64,000 nucleotides of DNA, from positions 1 through 64,000 of the forward strand of contig CALMYQ010000125.1 of the NCBI GenBank assembly GCA_937873655.1, read 5' to 3'. The notes beneath the pieces were generated by a model that saw nothing but the letters and a program-made list of their open reading frames with translations, ran no database searches and was not told the origin of the DNA. Origin of the DNA: an uncultured Lewinella sp. (GTDB lineage: Bacteria > Bacteroidota > Bacteroidia > Chitinophagales > Saprospiraceae). Below are positions 1-8,494 of this stretch, piece by piece. The position numbers and the translations under genes were made by a program. Positions within the stretch are counted from its first letter, which is position 1. Every line of letters begins with the position of its first letter.

Positions 1-69
1 ATGACTTACAACTTATGACTTACAACTTATGACTTACAACTTATGACTTACAACTGACCACTGAAACCT
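1..69. repeat. Heptamer tandem array 1 (TACAACT/TATGACT), truncated by window edge
   Basis: Seven-base units alternate TACAACT and TATGACT from position 7 to 55 without spacers, then decay through GACCACT and GAAACCT. The array runs off the left edge, so its full length is unknown. It is the same family as the arrays at 3005-3151 and 21621-21697: the units share the frame xACxACT and differ mainly at the first base (T or G). Confidence 0.9.
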
Positions 70-102
70 AACTTACTGATACATCAATTTTTTTTCCCAT
101 TG

Positions 103-138
103 AAAATGGCGAGTGATCAAAAAACTCGCCATTTTTTT
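103..138 (+). terminator. Rho-independent terminator of a gene left of the window
   Basis: A perfect 12-bp stem (103-114 paired with 124-135, core ATGGCGAGT/ACTCGCCAT) has a 9-nt loop and runs into seven T residues on the plus strand. No plus-strand gene lies between it and position 1, so it should serve a gene ending before the window. Confidence 0.8.
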
Positions 139-410
139 AATTTTGCGCAAATTATTGTCATTTTTACAGGCAAAAGCATAATAAAACTAGGAAATTGCCA
201 GTTTACGCTAGTGTTGGTACAATCCTGACAGCCTACCCCTTAAAATGAGCCGAAGCCATTTGTCCCGGCTTGGTCCTATTCCAATACGCCGTTGAGAAAA
301 CTTCACATACGATCCGTGCCGCAGTGCACCGGAAAGCCTGCATTTTGTCAATTCGCAAGATTTTTGTTTTGATCAGGTCGCAAACGGCCGGGCCATCAGA
401 ACCTTTTATA

Positions 411-418
411 TACTTTTG
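411..418 (+). promoter_or_regulatory. Putative -7 box (TACTTTTG) for the OmpA-family gene
   Basis: TACTTTTG matches the Bacteroidota -7 consensus TAnnTTTG. A transcript starting about 7 nt downstream would leave a leader of roughly 55-60 nt before the ATG at 483 and would exclude the longer open frame that begins at 270. No convincing TTTG -33 box lies 19 nt upstream. The rest of 139-482 shows no gene that I can support. Confidence 0.45.
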
Positions 419-482
419 TTTTCCATGGGCCCGATCCATAAACATGAACATATTACACACTATTGAGAAAAAGCTACATGCC

Positions 483-2198
483 ATGAGGATTCAGATCGTA
501 TTTGCACTGGCCGTGCTGTCGGCCTATGTTGTATCCGCCCAGCCTAAGTGGGAAATAGGCCTGACCGGCGGCGCTTCGTTTTATTTGGGCGATCTGGCTC
601 CAAGCGAGTGGCCCGTCTGGTCAGAGACCAAACCGATGGCCGGGGTCCAATTCGGGTACCGGTTGAGCCCGGGCTGGAGCTTGCGCCTCGGGTTGTCCGG
701 CTCCAAAATCACCGGCGATGACAACAACTTCCCGGAAGACAACTGGGTGAGATTGTACCGCAAGGCAACCTTTGAGACCACCATGGGCGAAGCCGCCCTG
801 GCCTTTATATGGGAACCCTGGGGAAGAAAACGGATCACGGAAGGCAATGTGCTGCGCCGGATCTGGTCGCCCTACCTCTTTACCGGCTTCGGCCGCCTGC
901 AGGGCAAAGTAGAGCCCGATTTTTCCAATATTGTGGATGACGGCCTCCTGCCCCAGGCGCGCCGGGACCAGAAAGCGAAACTGAACCGGGGGTTCTGGAC
1001 CATGCCGGTCGGTGTCGGCCTTCGCAAAGACCTCGGCAGGAACAGTTTTCTCAACGCCGAATTCGGGGTGCGGACGGCTTTTTCCGACCACCTGGACGGT
1101 GTCAGTTTTGCCGGTAACCCGAACGACAAGGATTGGTACGCTTTTGCCGGACTGGCATTGGGCTGGCGCCTCGGCCGCTGGGATGTCGACGGCGACGGGA
1201 TCCTGGACAAGGACGACAAGTGCCCGCGCGTACCCGGAAAAGCTTCGGCCCAGGGTTGCCCGGATGCGGACGGCGACGGCGTGGAAGACCTGGAAGACGC
1301 CTGCCCGGAAGTGGCGGGTCTGATCGAGCAGAGCGGTTGTCCGGACACGGACCGCGACGGGACCATGGACCTCCTGGATGCCTGCCCGACGGACCCCGGA
1401 CCGGAAGCCACCCAGGGCTGCCCGGATGCCGATGGCGACAATATTGCGGACAAGGACGACGAATGCCCGGAACTGGCCGGCCTGGAAGCCTTCAAAGGCT
1501 GCCCGGATACCGACGGCGACGGCATACCCGATAAAGACGACGAATGCCCGGATGTTTCGGGTTTCGAACAATTCAAAGGCTGTCCGTTTGCTGATGCAGA
1601 TAAGGACGGCATCGCCGATGAGGATGATCGCTGCCCGGATATAGCCGGCGCCGAAGCCTTCAAAGGCTGCCCGGATACCGACGGCGACGGTATTGCCGAC
1701 CCGGACGACCGCTGCCCTGAGCTGGCCGGCGAACTGGGCGGTTGCCCGGATGCGGATCAGGACGGCGTAGCCGATATCGACGACCATTGTCCGGAAGTTG
1801 CCGGTGAAAAAGACAACGGCGGCTGCCCGCCGTTACCGGAGGAAAAACGGAAGGTCCTCGACCTGGCAACGAAAGCCGTCCAGTTTGAAACCGCCAAGGC
1901 AACCCTGAAAAAAGCCTCCCTGAAAACCCTCAGCGAGATAGCGGACATCCTCAAGGAATACGATTATTACCACCTTTCCATAGCCGGGCATACCGACAGC
2001 CAGGGATCGGACAAGCTCAACCAGGGGCTTTCAGAAAAGCGGGCGCAGGCCTGCTACGACTACCTGGTCAAACAAGGGATCGCGGCTGAACGCCTGAAAC
2101 ACGCCGGATTCGGGGAAACCATGCCGGTTGCGACCAACAAGACGGCGGCGGGCCGCCAACTCAACCGGCGGGTGGAATTCAAGCTCAGCTTTGAATGA
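483..2198 (+). CDS. OmpA-family outer-membrane protein with thrombospondin type 3 repeats
   Basis: This 571-residue protein probably anchors the outer membrane to peptidoglycan. The start at 483 gives a clean signal peptide (residues 1-19, cut before QPKWEIG). Residues about 20-230 are beta-strand-rich and probably form a small outer-membrane barrel. Residues about 233-445 hold eight calcium-binding thrombospondin type 3 repeats of the form DxDGDGIxDxxDxCP. Residues about 457-571 are an OmpA C-terminal domain, with the peptidoglycan-binding signature GHTDSQG and a C-terminal NRRVEF. This architecture is common in Bacteroidota. The frame is open back to 270, and an ATG at 444 is possible, but only 483 puts the hydrophobic segment at the N-terminus. 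The repeats create long open frames on other strands, which are shadows. Confidence 0.9.
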   Translation: MRIQIVFALAVLSAYVVSAQPKWEIGLTGGASFYLGDLAPSEWPVWSETKPMAGVQFGYRLSPGWSLRLGLSGSKITGDDNNFPEDNWVRLYRKATFETTMGEAALAFIWEPWGRKRITEGNVLRRIWSPYLFTGFGRLQGKVEPDFSNIVDDGLLPQARRDQKAKLNRGFWTMPVGVGLRKDLGRNSFLNAEFGVRTAFSDHLDGVSFAGNPNDKDWYAFAGLALGWRLGRWDVDGDGILDKDDKCPRVPGKASAQGCPDADGDGVEDLEDACPEVAGLIEQSGCPDTDRDGTMDLLDACPTDPGPEATQGCPDADGDNIADKDDECPELAGLEAFKGCPDTDGDGIPDKDDECPDVSGFEQFKGCPFADADKDGIADEDDRCPDIAGAEAFKGCPDTDGDGIADPDDRCPELAGELGGCPDADQDGVADIDDHCPEVAGEKDNGGCPPLPEEKRKVLDLATKAVQFETAKATLKKASLKTLSEIADILKEYDYYHLSIAGHTDSQGSDKLNQGLSEKRAQACYDYLVKQGIAAERLKHAGFGETMPVATNKTAAGRQLNRRVEFKLSFE

Positions 2199-2245
2199 TC
2201 TTGTTAAAAAACCGTTTCTTTGCCCTTTGAATAAAGCGGTAGGGA

Positions 2246-2839
2246 ATGGATCTGCTTTTGCATTGGGACGAACAATTATTCCGGCTGATCAACGGCCAAT
2301 GGCATACCGGGTGGCTGGATGCGGTTATGCCGCTGTGGCGGGATAAACTGTTCTGGGTCCCATTTTACCTGGCCCTAACGGCATGGTCGGTCTGGCGCTA
2401 TAAATGGCGCGGCCTGGTCCTGATCCTGTTCATGGGCGCTGCGGTGGCCGTTTCTGACCCGGTCAGCAGCCAGCTGTTCAAAAAAAATGTCGAGCGACTC
2501 CGGCCCTGCCGTACGCCCGGTTTGGAGGAAAGCGTCCATTTGCTCGTTCCCTGCGGCGGCGGATACAGCTTTACGTCCTCCCATGCAACCAACCACTTCG
2601 CGCTGGCGTTCTTCTTAATCGGTACCCTGGGCCGGCGATACCGGCGCTGGCGGTGGCCCCTGGCCTTGTGGGCCGCCAGCATTGCTTATGGACAAGTATA
2701 CGTTGGGGTCCATTTTCCGCTGGACGTGATCTGCGGGGCCTTGCTGGGCGCCGGGATCGGTGCAGTGGTCGCTTATTTCTACAGGAAGTGGGATAGGATC
2801 AGCATTCTGAATAATGACATTTTAACCAGATCTGCTTAG
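2246..2839 (+). CDS. PAP2-family membrane phosphatase
   Basis: This 197-residue protein has about five or six membrane segments and belongs to the type 2 phosphatidic acid phosphatase family, which removes phosphate from lipid or polyprenyl phosphates at the membrane. Motif 1 is KKNVERLRP (K-x6-RP), motif 2 is SFTSSHA (the PSGH region, with the catalytic-role His), and motif 3 is GQVYVGVHFPLD, with the nucleophilic His and the Asp. Motif 3 usually starts SR; here it reads GQ, so the usual phosphate-binding Arg is replaced by Gln. I suspect this is a subfamily trait rather than inactivation. It lies 47 bp after the OmpA gene on the same strand. Its substrate (undecaprenyl diphosphate, lipid A or phosphatidate) cannot be told from sequence. 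Confidence 0.88.
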   Translation: MDLLLHWDEQLFRLINGQWHTGWLDAVMPLWRDKLFWVPFYLALTAWSVWRYKWRGLVLILFMGAAVAVSDPVSSQLFKKNVERLRPCRTPGLEESVHLLVPCGGGYSFTSSHATNHFALAFFLIGTLGRRYRRWRWPLALWAASIAYGQVYVGVHFPLDVICGALLGAGIGAVVAYFYRKWDRISILNNDILTRSA

Positions 2840-3004
2840 GATCGGTGAATTAATAAGTCGCTTTTGGTAGGTCAGGCATTTTGCGCCACTAGGAAAGTGG
2901 ACGGTTATTATTTCAACGGTCCCTCGTCCGAAAACGAATTTGGACAGGATCAATTTGGGACGTGCAGGTGGAAAAGTCAGGGTTTTTATACGCGATAGCT
3001 CCGT

Positions 3005-3151
3005 TACAACTTACGACCTACAACTTATGACCTACGACCTACGACTTATACCTTACGACTTACAACTTACAACTTACAACTTACAACTTACAACTTACGA
3101 CTTACGACTTACGACTTACAACTTACGACTTACGACTTACAACTTACAACT
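3005..3151. repeat. Heptamer tandem array 2 (21 x TACRACT) ending 6 bp before a start codon
   Basis: Exactly 21 contiguous 7-bp units (147 bp) stay in register. TACAACT and TACGACT dominate, with TACGACC, TATGACC and TATACCT variants near the 5' end. Only AAAAAA separates the array from the ATG at 3158. The array accounts for most of the 318-bp gap 2840-3157. Its translation is a periodic low-complexity peptide that I do not regard as a gene. The remaining part, 2840-3004, shows no gene. Confidence 0.95.
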
Positions 3152-3157
3152 AAAAAA

Positions 3158-3901
3158 ATGACCCTCTGGGGATATCTCTTATTGATCAGCGTGGTGGCCG
3201 GCGGCGGCCTGGTGGGGTATTACCTCCATAAAAAGGCGGGTTCTTTGCTGCCAATGGTATTGTCTTTCAGCGGGGCGTATATCCTGGGGATTACGGTGCT
3301 CCATCTCCTGCCGGAAGTGATGACCGGAGCGAGCCACAAGGTCGGGTACTGGCTGTTGGCCGGCTTTTTCGTACAGTTGCTGCTCGAACAGCTTTCCCAG
3401 GGCGTTGAACACGGCCATATCCACGGGCGCCATCATGCGCGCAAAGGGTTTGCTGTACAGGTCATGGCCGGGCTTTGCCTGCACGCTTTCATTGAAGGCA
3501 TGCCCCTGAGCCATTACGGTCATTTGCACGAAGCGGTCACCCATGGCGCCGACCACCTGAAAGGGACGCATCTGCTGATCGGGGTGGCCCTGCACAAGGC
3601 GCCGGCGGCCTTTGCCCTGGCAGCGCTGCTGCTGCATTCCGGCTTCAGGAAGACCTTTGTATTCACCTGCCTCGGGTGTTTTGCCCTGATGTCGCCGCTT
3701 GGCGCCTTGTTGTCCTCTCTGATGACCTTGTCCCTGGATCAGATCCAGTGGTTGCTGGCCTTTGTGATCGGATCATTCCTCCATATTTCCACCACGATCC
3801 TGTTTGAATCCGACTCGCCGGGCAAACATGCCATCTCCTTCCGCAAGGTGCTGACCATTTTGCTGGGGTTGGGTTTTTCACTGGCTACCACCCTTTTATA
3901 G
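3158..3901 (+). CDS. ZIP-family divalent metal transporter
   Basis: This 247-residue inner-membrane protein has about eight hydrophobic segments. It carries the two ZIP metal-binding helices: LCLHAFIEGMPL (the HxxxE motif of TM4) and VALHKAPAAFAL (the HKxPxxxA motif of TM5). A histidine-rich cytosolic loop, EHGHIHGRHHARK, lies between TM3 and TM4, as is usual in ZIPs. The family imports zinc, iron or manganese into the cytoplasm; selectivity cannot be assigned here. The heptamer array ends 6 bp upstream of the start codon, so there is no room for an ordinary ribosome-binding site and the mRNA leader must consist of repeat sequence unless a promoter lies within it. Confidence 0.9.
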   Translation: MTLWGYLLLISVVAGGGLVGYYLHKKAGSLLPMVLSFSGAYILGITVLHLLPEVMTGASHKVGYWLLAGFFVQLLLEQLSQGVEHGHIHGRHHARKGFAVQVMAGLCLHAFIEGMPLSHYGHLHEAVTHGADHLKGTHLLIGVALHKAPAAFALAALLLHSGFRKTFVFTCLGCFALMSPLGALLSSLMTLSLDQIQWLLAFVIGSFLHISTTILFESDSPGKHAISFRKVLTILLGLGFSLATTLL

Positions 3902-4002
3902 TCTGCCGTAAATTAATTGTAAACAAATATTCACGGAGTAATTGAAATTTCATTAATTTGGCCTTGCCAAAACAAATGTTTTCTTACACACACGCCACTT
4001 TT

Positions 4003-6831
4003 ATGAAATTTGTATACAATGCCCTTTGCCTAAACATTATTTCGATTTTTTTACTTTCTTCTGGCCTGAACGCGCAAACGGTCATTCGCGGTGAGATCAC
4101 GGACAACGATACGGGAGAACCGCTCATCGGCGCGACGGTTCTGGTGAAGAGTACCGGCGAAGGCACGGTCACAGATTTCGACGGCGCGTTTGAATTGAGA
4201 ACGGATGAAGCCCTTCCCGTTACCGTTGTTTTTTCTTATACCGGCTACGGTTTGCTGGAAATGGACATCACCAATACGGATCAACCGCTAAAGATCAAGC
4301 TGGGTGCTGAAGCCATCACAACGGAAGTGGTGGAAGTAAAGGGCCAACGCATTTCCGAAAAGCAGAAAGCGGCGCCGCTCACCATTGAGTCCCTGGATGC
4401 CCTTGCCATAAAACAGACTGCTTCCGACAACTTTTACGACGGCCTGGGCGCCCTGAAAGGCGTGGATCTCACCGCTGCCAGCCTCGGGTTCAAGATCATC
4501 AATACCCGCGGGTTCAACAGCACCAGCCCCGTGCGCTCCCTCCAGATCATCGACGGCGTGGACAACCAGTCGCCGGGCCTTAATTTTTCCCTGGGCAACT
4601 TCCTGGGATCCCCCGAACTGGATGTGATCAAGGTCGACCTGGTGGTGGGCGCAAGCTCTGCGTTTTATGGACCTGGCGCCTTCAACGGCGTAGTCAGTAT
4701 GGAAACCAAAAATCCCTTTTACACAAAAGGCCTTTCTGCGATGGTCAAATTCGGCGAAAGAAGCCTGGTAGAAACGGGATTCCGTTGGGCCGATGCACTT
4801 AAGAACAAGCAAGGTCAGGACCTGTTCGGCTATAAGATCAATTTCTCTTACCTGAGGGCAAACGACTGGGAAGCGACGAATTACGACCCGGTCTATGATA
4901 CCCGGACCGGTGTGGACAACCCCGGCCGGTACGACGCCGTGAACATTTACGGCGACGAATACGCTGCAGCTTTTGATTACTCCACGGTTGACCTCCACAC
5001 CTATCCCGGGATCGGCCTTTTTCATCGTACGGGTTACAAGGAGGTGGACCTGGTTGATTACAATACCCGGAACATCAAGGCCAATGCGTCCATCTATCTG
5101 CGCACCAATCCCGCCAAGGCCGACGATTCGCCCGAATTGATCCTCGGATCCAGCGTCGGTACCGGCACCACGGTTTATCAGGGCGACAACCGGTTCAGCC
5201 TGAAGAATATCCTCTTTTACCAGAACCGGATCGAGTTCAGAAAAAGAGATAAATTCTTCATCCGGGCTTACAGCTCAACCGAAGACGCAGGGGATTCCTA
5301 TGACCCGTACCTGACAGCACTCTTGCTGCAGGACAGCGCCAAAACCAATACCCGCTGGGCGCAGGACTATGTCGCCTATTGGCAGGCGAATGTCTCACCG
5401 CAGATCAAGGGCGATGATGAATTCCCCAAACTGGTCGTCATGGTCGACCCGGTCACCGGCCAGATCACGGCTACCTTCGACCGGGACAAGGCCCTGCAGT
5501 ACCTCGATGCCCACCACGACGACCTGGTCAGGTGGCACTCAGAGGCGGAAGCCAAGGCCAATCTGCAGAGCCTGCCCACCTCAACGGTAGACTTTTATCA
5601 GCCCGGAACAACCCGTTTCGATGAAGAATTCCGGGAAATTACCAGCAAAAAACGCACGGAAGGCGGTTCGCTGTTTTTCGATAAATCATCGCTTTATCAT
5701 GTGCACGGCGAATATAAATTCACGCCCTCCTTTACGGATGCCATCACGGTCGGGGCCAACGCCCGCCTGTACACGCCCAAATCGGAAGGCACCGTATTTT
5801 ATGACACCATGGGCGTGAAGATCACCAACTTCGAATACGGCCTGTATACGGGTATCGAGAAGAACCTGTGGGACAAGCGCCTCAAACTCAGCGCAGCTTT
5901 CCGGGCCGACAAGAACGAGAATTTCAACTGGATCTTCTCCCCTGCGGCTTCCATCGTGTACAAGCCTTCAGCCAGCAACTTTTTGCGGTTTTCGTTCTCC
6001 TCCGCCATCCGGAACCCGACCCTTACGGACCAATACCTGTTCCTGAACGTGGGCCGGGCCACCTTGTCGGGTAACCTGGATGGGGTACAGGGACTGGCAG
6101 ACCTGGAATCCGTTAAGGAATTTTTGGCTACCTTGCAGTCCAGCAGCCTGAAATACTTCGATATCGACCCGGTCCGGCCGGAAAAGGTCAAGACATTTGA
6201 GGTCGGATACCGCACAACCCTGTTCAATAAACTGTATGTCGACGCCGGGTATTATTACAATATCTACGACGATTTCCTGGGGTACAATATCGGCGGTAAG
6301 CTGACGCTGGATCCGGTCAGCGGCCGTCCGACTCGGATCCGGATATTCCGGTATTCGGCCAATTCCATCAACCAGGTAACGACCCAGGGTTTTTCTATCG
6401 GGCTGAATTATTACTTCAAGCGGTATTACATGTTCTCCGGAAATTATTCCTGGAACAAGCTCAATAAGGCTTTTGAGGACGACCCGATCATACCGGCATT
6501 CAATACGCCGGAACACAAGTACAACCTGGGCCTGAGCGGACGGGATATCCCGCTGGACCTGGGCGTGTTCAGGTTGAAGAACTTCGGGTTCAACGTCAAC
6601 TATAAATGGATCGACGGCTTCCTGTTCGAAGGGTCGCCGCAATTCACCGGCCAGGTCCCGTCGTACGATCTGCTCGACGTACAGGTCAATAACCGGTTCG
6701 AAAAGCTGAAGACCACGGTCAAGATCGGCGCCTCCAACGTGCTGGACAATAAACAATTCCAGGCTTACGGCGGCCCGCGGATCGGCAGGTTGGCCTATAT
6801 TTCCCTGGTGTATGAATTCCAGAAAAGGTAA
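4003..6831 (+). CDS. TonB-dependent outer-membrane receptor
   Basis: This 942-residue receptor starts at the ATG giving a signal peptide (MKFVYNALCLNIISIF..., cut near LNA-QTV). A carboxypeptidase-regulatory-like beta-sandwich follows (about residues 27-105: GEITDNDTGEPLIGATV, then VTDFDGAFEL), then a plug domain (about 110-235, with the TRGFNS and IDGVDN segments), then a long beta-barrel that ends in an aromatic-basic C-terminus (YEFQKR). Such receptors import large substrates across the outer membrane using TonB energy. No SusD partner lies next to it, so it is not a classical polysaccharide-utilisation pair. A secreted hydrolase-like protein starts 33 bp downstream on the same strand and is probably co-transcribed. 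The substrate is unknown. Confidence 0.93.
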   Translation: MKFVYNALCLNIISIFLLSSGLNAQTVIRGEITDNDTGEPLIGATVLVKSTGEGTVTDFDGAFELRTDEALPVTVVFSYTGYGLLEMDITNTDQPLKIKLGAEAITTEVVEVKGQRISEKQKAAPLTIESLDALAIKQTASDNFYDGLGALKGVDLTAASLGFKIINTRGFNSTSPVRSLQIIDGVDNQSPGLNFSLGNFLGSPELDVIKVDLVVGASSAFYGPGAFNGVVSMETKNPFYTKGLSAMVKFGERSLVETGFRWADALKNKQGQDLFGYKINFSYLRANDWEATNYDPVYDTRTGVDNPGRYDAVNIYGDEYAAAFDYSTVDLHTYPGIGLFHRTGYKEVDLVDYNTRNIKANASIYLRTNPAKADDSPELILGSSVGTGTTVYQGDNRFSLKNILFYQNRIEFRKRDKFFIRAYSSTEDAGDSYDPYLTALLLQDSAKTNTRWAQDYVAYWQANVSPQIKGDDEFPKLVVMVDPVTGQITATFDRDKALQYLDAHHDDLVRWHSEAEAKANLQSLPTSTVDFYQPGTTRFDEEFREITSKKRTEGGSLFFDKSSLYHVHGEYKFTPSFTDAITVGANARLYTPKSEGTVFYDTMGVKITNFEYGLYTGIEKNLWDKRLKLSAAFRADKNENFNWIFSPAASIVYKPSASNFLRFSFSSAIRNPTLTDQYLFLNVGRATLSGNLDGVQGLADLESVKEFLATLQSSSLKYFDIDPVRPEKVKTFEVGYRTTLFNKLYVDAGYYYNIYDDFLGYNIGGKLTLDPVSGRPTRIRIFRYSANSINQVTTQGFSIGLNYYFKRYYMFSGNYSWNKLNKAFEDDPIIPAFNTPEHKYNLGLSGRDIPLDLGVFRLKNFGFNVNYKWIDGFLFEGSPQFTGQVPSYDLLDVQVNNRFEKLKTTVKIGASNVLDNKQFQAYGGPRIGRLAYISLVYEFQKR

Positions 6832-6864
6832 TTATCTAACTTGTTTCCTATAAAAATCGCGTCT

Positions 6865-8484
6865 ATGAAAAAAATCAACACTCTTTTTATTGGCATTTTA
6901 TCCCTGATGCTGATCCCCCTGACCTCCTGGGGGCAAAGGTATCTGACGGAGACTTTCCCGGAAGTGCAGGTTACCTCAGACCTGACTTACGGCGTTAATG
7001 CCACTATACTGCTTCTTCCTGTTGTCGGCCAGGCCATTCCCGAAGCGCTCAAGTTTGATTTTTATGAACCAAAAAACGATGACGAAACAGAAAGGCCGCT
7101 GGTGATCCTGATCCATACCGGCAACTTCCTGCCGATCCAGCTTAACCAGTCGACAACGGGCGCCAGGACGGATTCTGTCAACGTTGAAATAGCCCATCGG
7201 CTGGCGAAACTGGGATATTGCGTCGCTGCGATCGACTACCGCCTGGGCTGGAACCCGACGGCTGAAACCCAGCCGGAGCGCGCGCTGGGCCTGATCCAGG
7301 CCGCCTACCGCGGGATCCAGGACACCCGTACGGCGATCCGCTATTTCAAAAAAGACTACGTTGAGAATGAGAATTCCTACGGCGTTGACACCAGCCGGAT
7401 CGTGGTCTGGGGCATAGGCACCGGCGGGTATGTCTCCCTTGCCGCAGCTACCTTTGACCGGTTCATTGAAGTGGCCACCACAACCACCCCGGCCGGTAAA
7501 TTCCTGACCGACCTGGACGGCAACCCGGCTACGCTGGAGCCGATGGTGGCCCCGCCCTATAACGGGGACATCTACGGCACCTCCGTCGGTGTTACGCCGC
7601 CGACCGGTCTGCCGCCGCTGCCTGCGAACGATACCTTGTGCTATCCGAACCATGTGGGGTATTCTTCCGCCTTTCAGTTATGCGTGAATATGGGCGGCGC
7701 ATTGGCCGATATTTCCTGGCTGGAAGACGGCGATGTGCCGATGATTACCTATCAGGTACCGACTGATCCGTATGCGCCGTATGAGTCTGCCGTATTGATC
7801 GTACCGACTACCGGTGACCCGATCGTGGAGGTCCAGGGCGGCCACCAGGTCGCTACCAAAGCAAATGACCTGGGGAATAACGACGTTTTCTCAGGCGTGG
7901 ATGACGCGTTCCCGGATTTCAAGGTTTATACGGACGGCGCCAAGGCCGGTTCCGCATCGGCAAATCACGATTACGAGGAAGGGCTTTATCCCTTTATTCG
8001 CGCCAAGAATATTTACGGGCAGGAAGAAGGTGACCCCTGGACCTGGTGGGACCCGGCTGTGTGGAGTGCAATCGCTCACCCCAGCGGCCTGGGCAGCTTT
8101 CATCAGGTCGGCCTGTTCAATAATGCCGATATGAGTGCAACGAAGGGGCGTTTGTACGTCGATACCATCATGGGGTATTTTGCACCCAGGGCTTACCTGG
8201 CGCTCAACCTTACCGTAGGAACGGAAGAACTGCTGAACGACAACCAGATCCAGGTCAATGTATCGCCTAACCCGGCGCCCGACTTTGTGCTGGTAGAATC
8301 TCCGGCAGAACACCCGATCCAAAGCCTGCAGGTCTATGACTTCAACGGCAGGCTGGTGCAAAACCTTCAGAACATCCGGAACAACCTGGTTCGGGTTGAC
8401 CGCAACGGCGTACCGCCGGGACTTTATCTGGTCAAACTGAAATTTGAGGAGGGTGTCATTGCGAAGAAAGTGGTATTCAAATAG
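6865..8484 (+). CDS. Secreted alpha/beta-hydrolase-like protein with T9SS sorting domain, catalytic Ser missing
   Basis: This 539-residue protein has a signal peptide (residues 1-23, ending SWG-Q), an alpha/beta-hydrolase-like region (about 60-230) and a C-terminal type A T9SS domain (about 462-539, from VNVSPNPAPD to KKVVFK), which predicts export across the outer membrane. The fold signature is visible: the strand LVILIHTGNF holds an HTG oxyanion segment, and AAIDYRLGWN resembles the region after strand 4 in carboxylesterases. The nucleophile elbow reads VVWGIGTGGYV, so GxSxG has become GIGTG and position 185 is Gly rather than Ser. The protein may be a non-catalytic binding protein or may use another residue. 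The start at 6865 is chosen for the signal peptide. It is probably co-expressed with the preceding TonB receptor. Confidence 0.75.
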   Translation: MKKINTLFIGILSLMLIPLTSWGQRYLTETFPEVQVTSDLTYGVNATILLLPVVGQAIPEALKFDFYEPKNDDETERPLVILIHTGNFLPIQLNQSTTGARTDSVNVEIAHRLAKLGYCVAAIDYRLGWNPTAETQPERALGLIQAAYRGIQDTRTAIRYFKKDYVENENSYGVDTSRIVVWGIGTGGYVSLAAATFDRFIEVATTTTPAGKFLTDLDGNPATLEPMVAPPYNGDIYGTSVGVTPPTGLPPLPANDTLCYPNHVGYSSAFQLCVNMGGALADISWLEDGDVPMITYQVPTDPYAPYESAVLIVPTTGDPIVEVQGGHQVATKANDLGNNDVFSGVDDAFPDFKVYTDGAKAGSASANHDYEEGLYPFIRAKNIYGQEEGDPWTWWDPAVWSAIAHPSGLGSFHQVGLFNNADMSATKGRLYVDTIMGYFAPRAYLALNLTVGTEELLNDNQIQVNVSPNPAPDFVLVESPAEHPIQSLQVYDFNGRLVQNLQNIRNNLVRVDRNGVPPGLYLVKLKFEEGVIAKKVVFK

Positions 8485-8494
8485 CCTTTTTCTC

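Noticed and set aside
270..482. N-terminal extension of the OmpA-family protein
   Set aside because: It places about 70 unrelated residues before the signal peptide, and the -7 box at 411-418 lies inside it.
621..1787. Minus-strand open frame opposite the OmpA repeats
   Set aside because: Shadow of the repetitive, GC-rich TSP3-coding region; composition reflects the repeat, not a protein family.
2940..3161. 73-codon plus-strand open frame across the heptamer array
   Set aside because: Its translation is only the 7-residue period created by 7-bp units (21 bp per repeat) and it has no independent coding signal; it overlaps the ZIP start.
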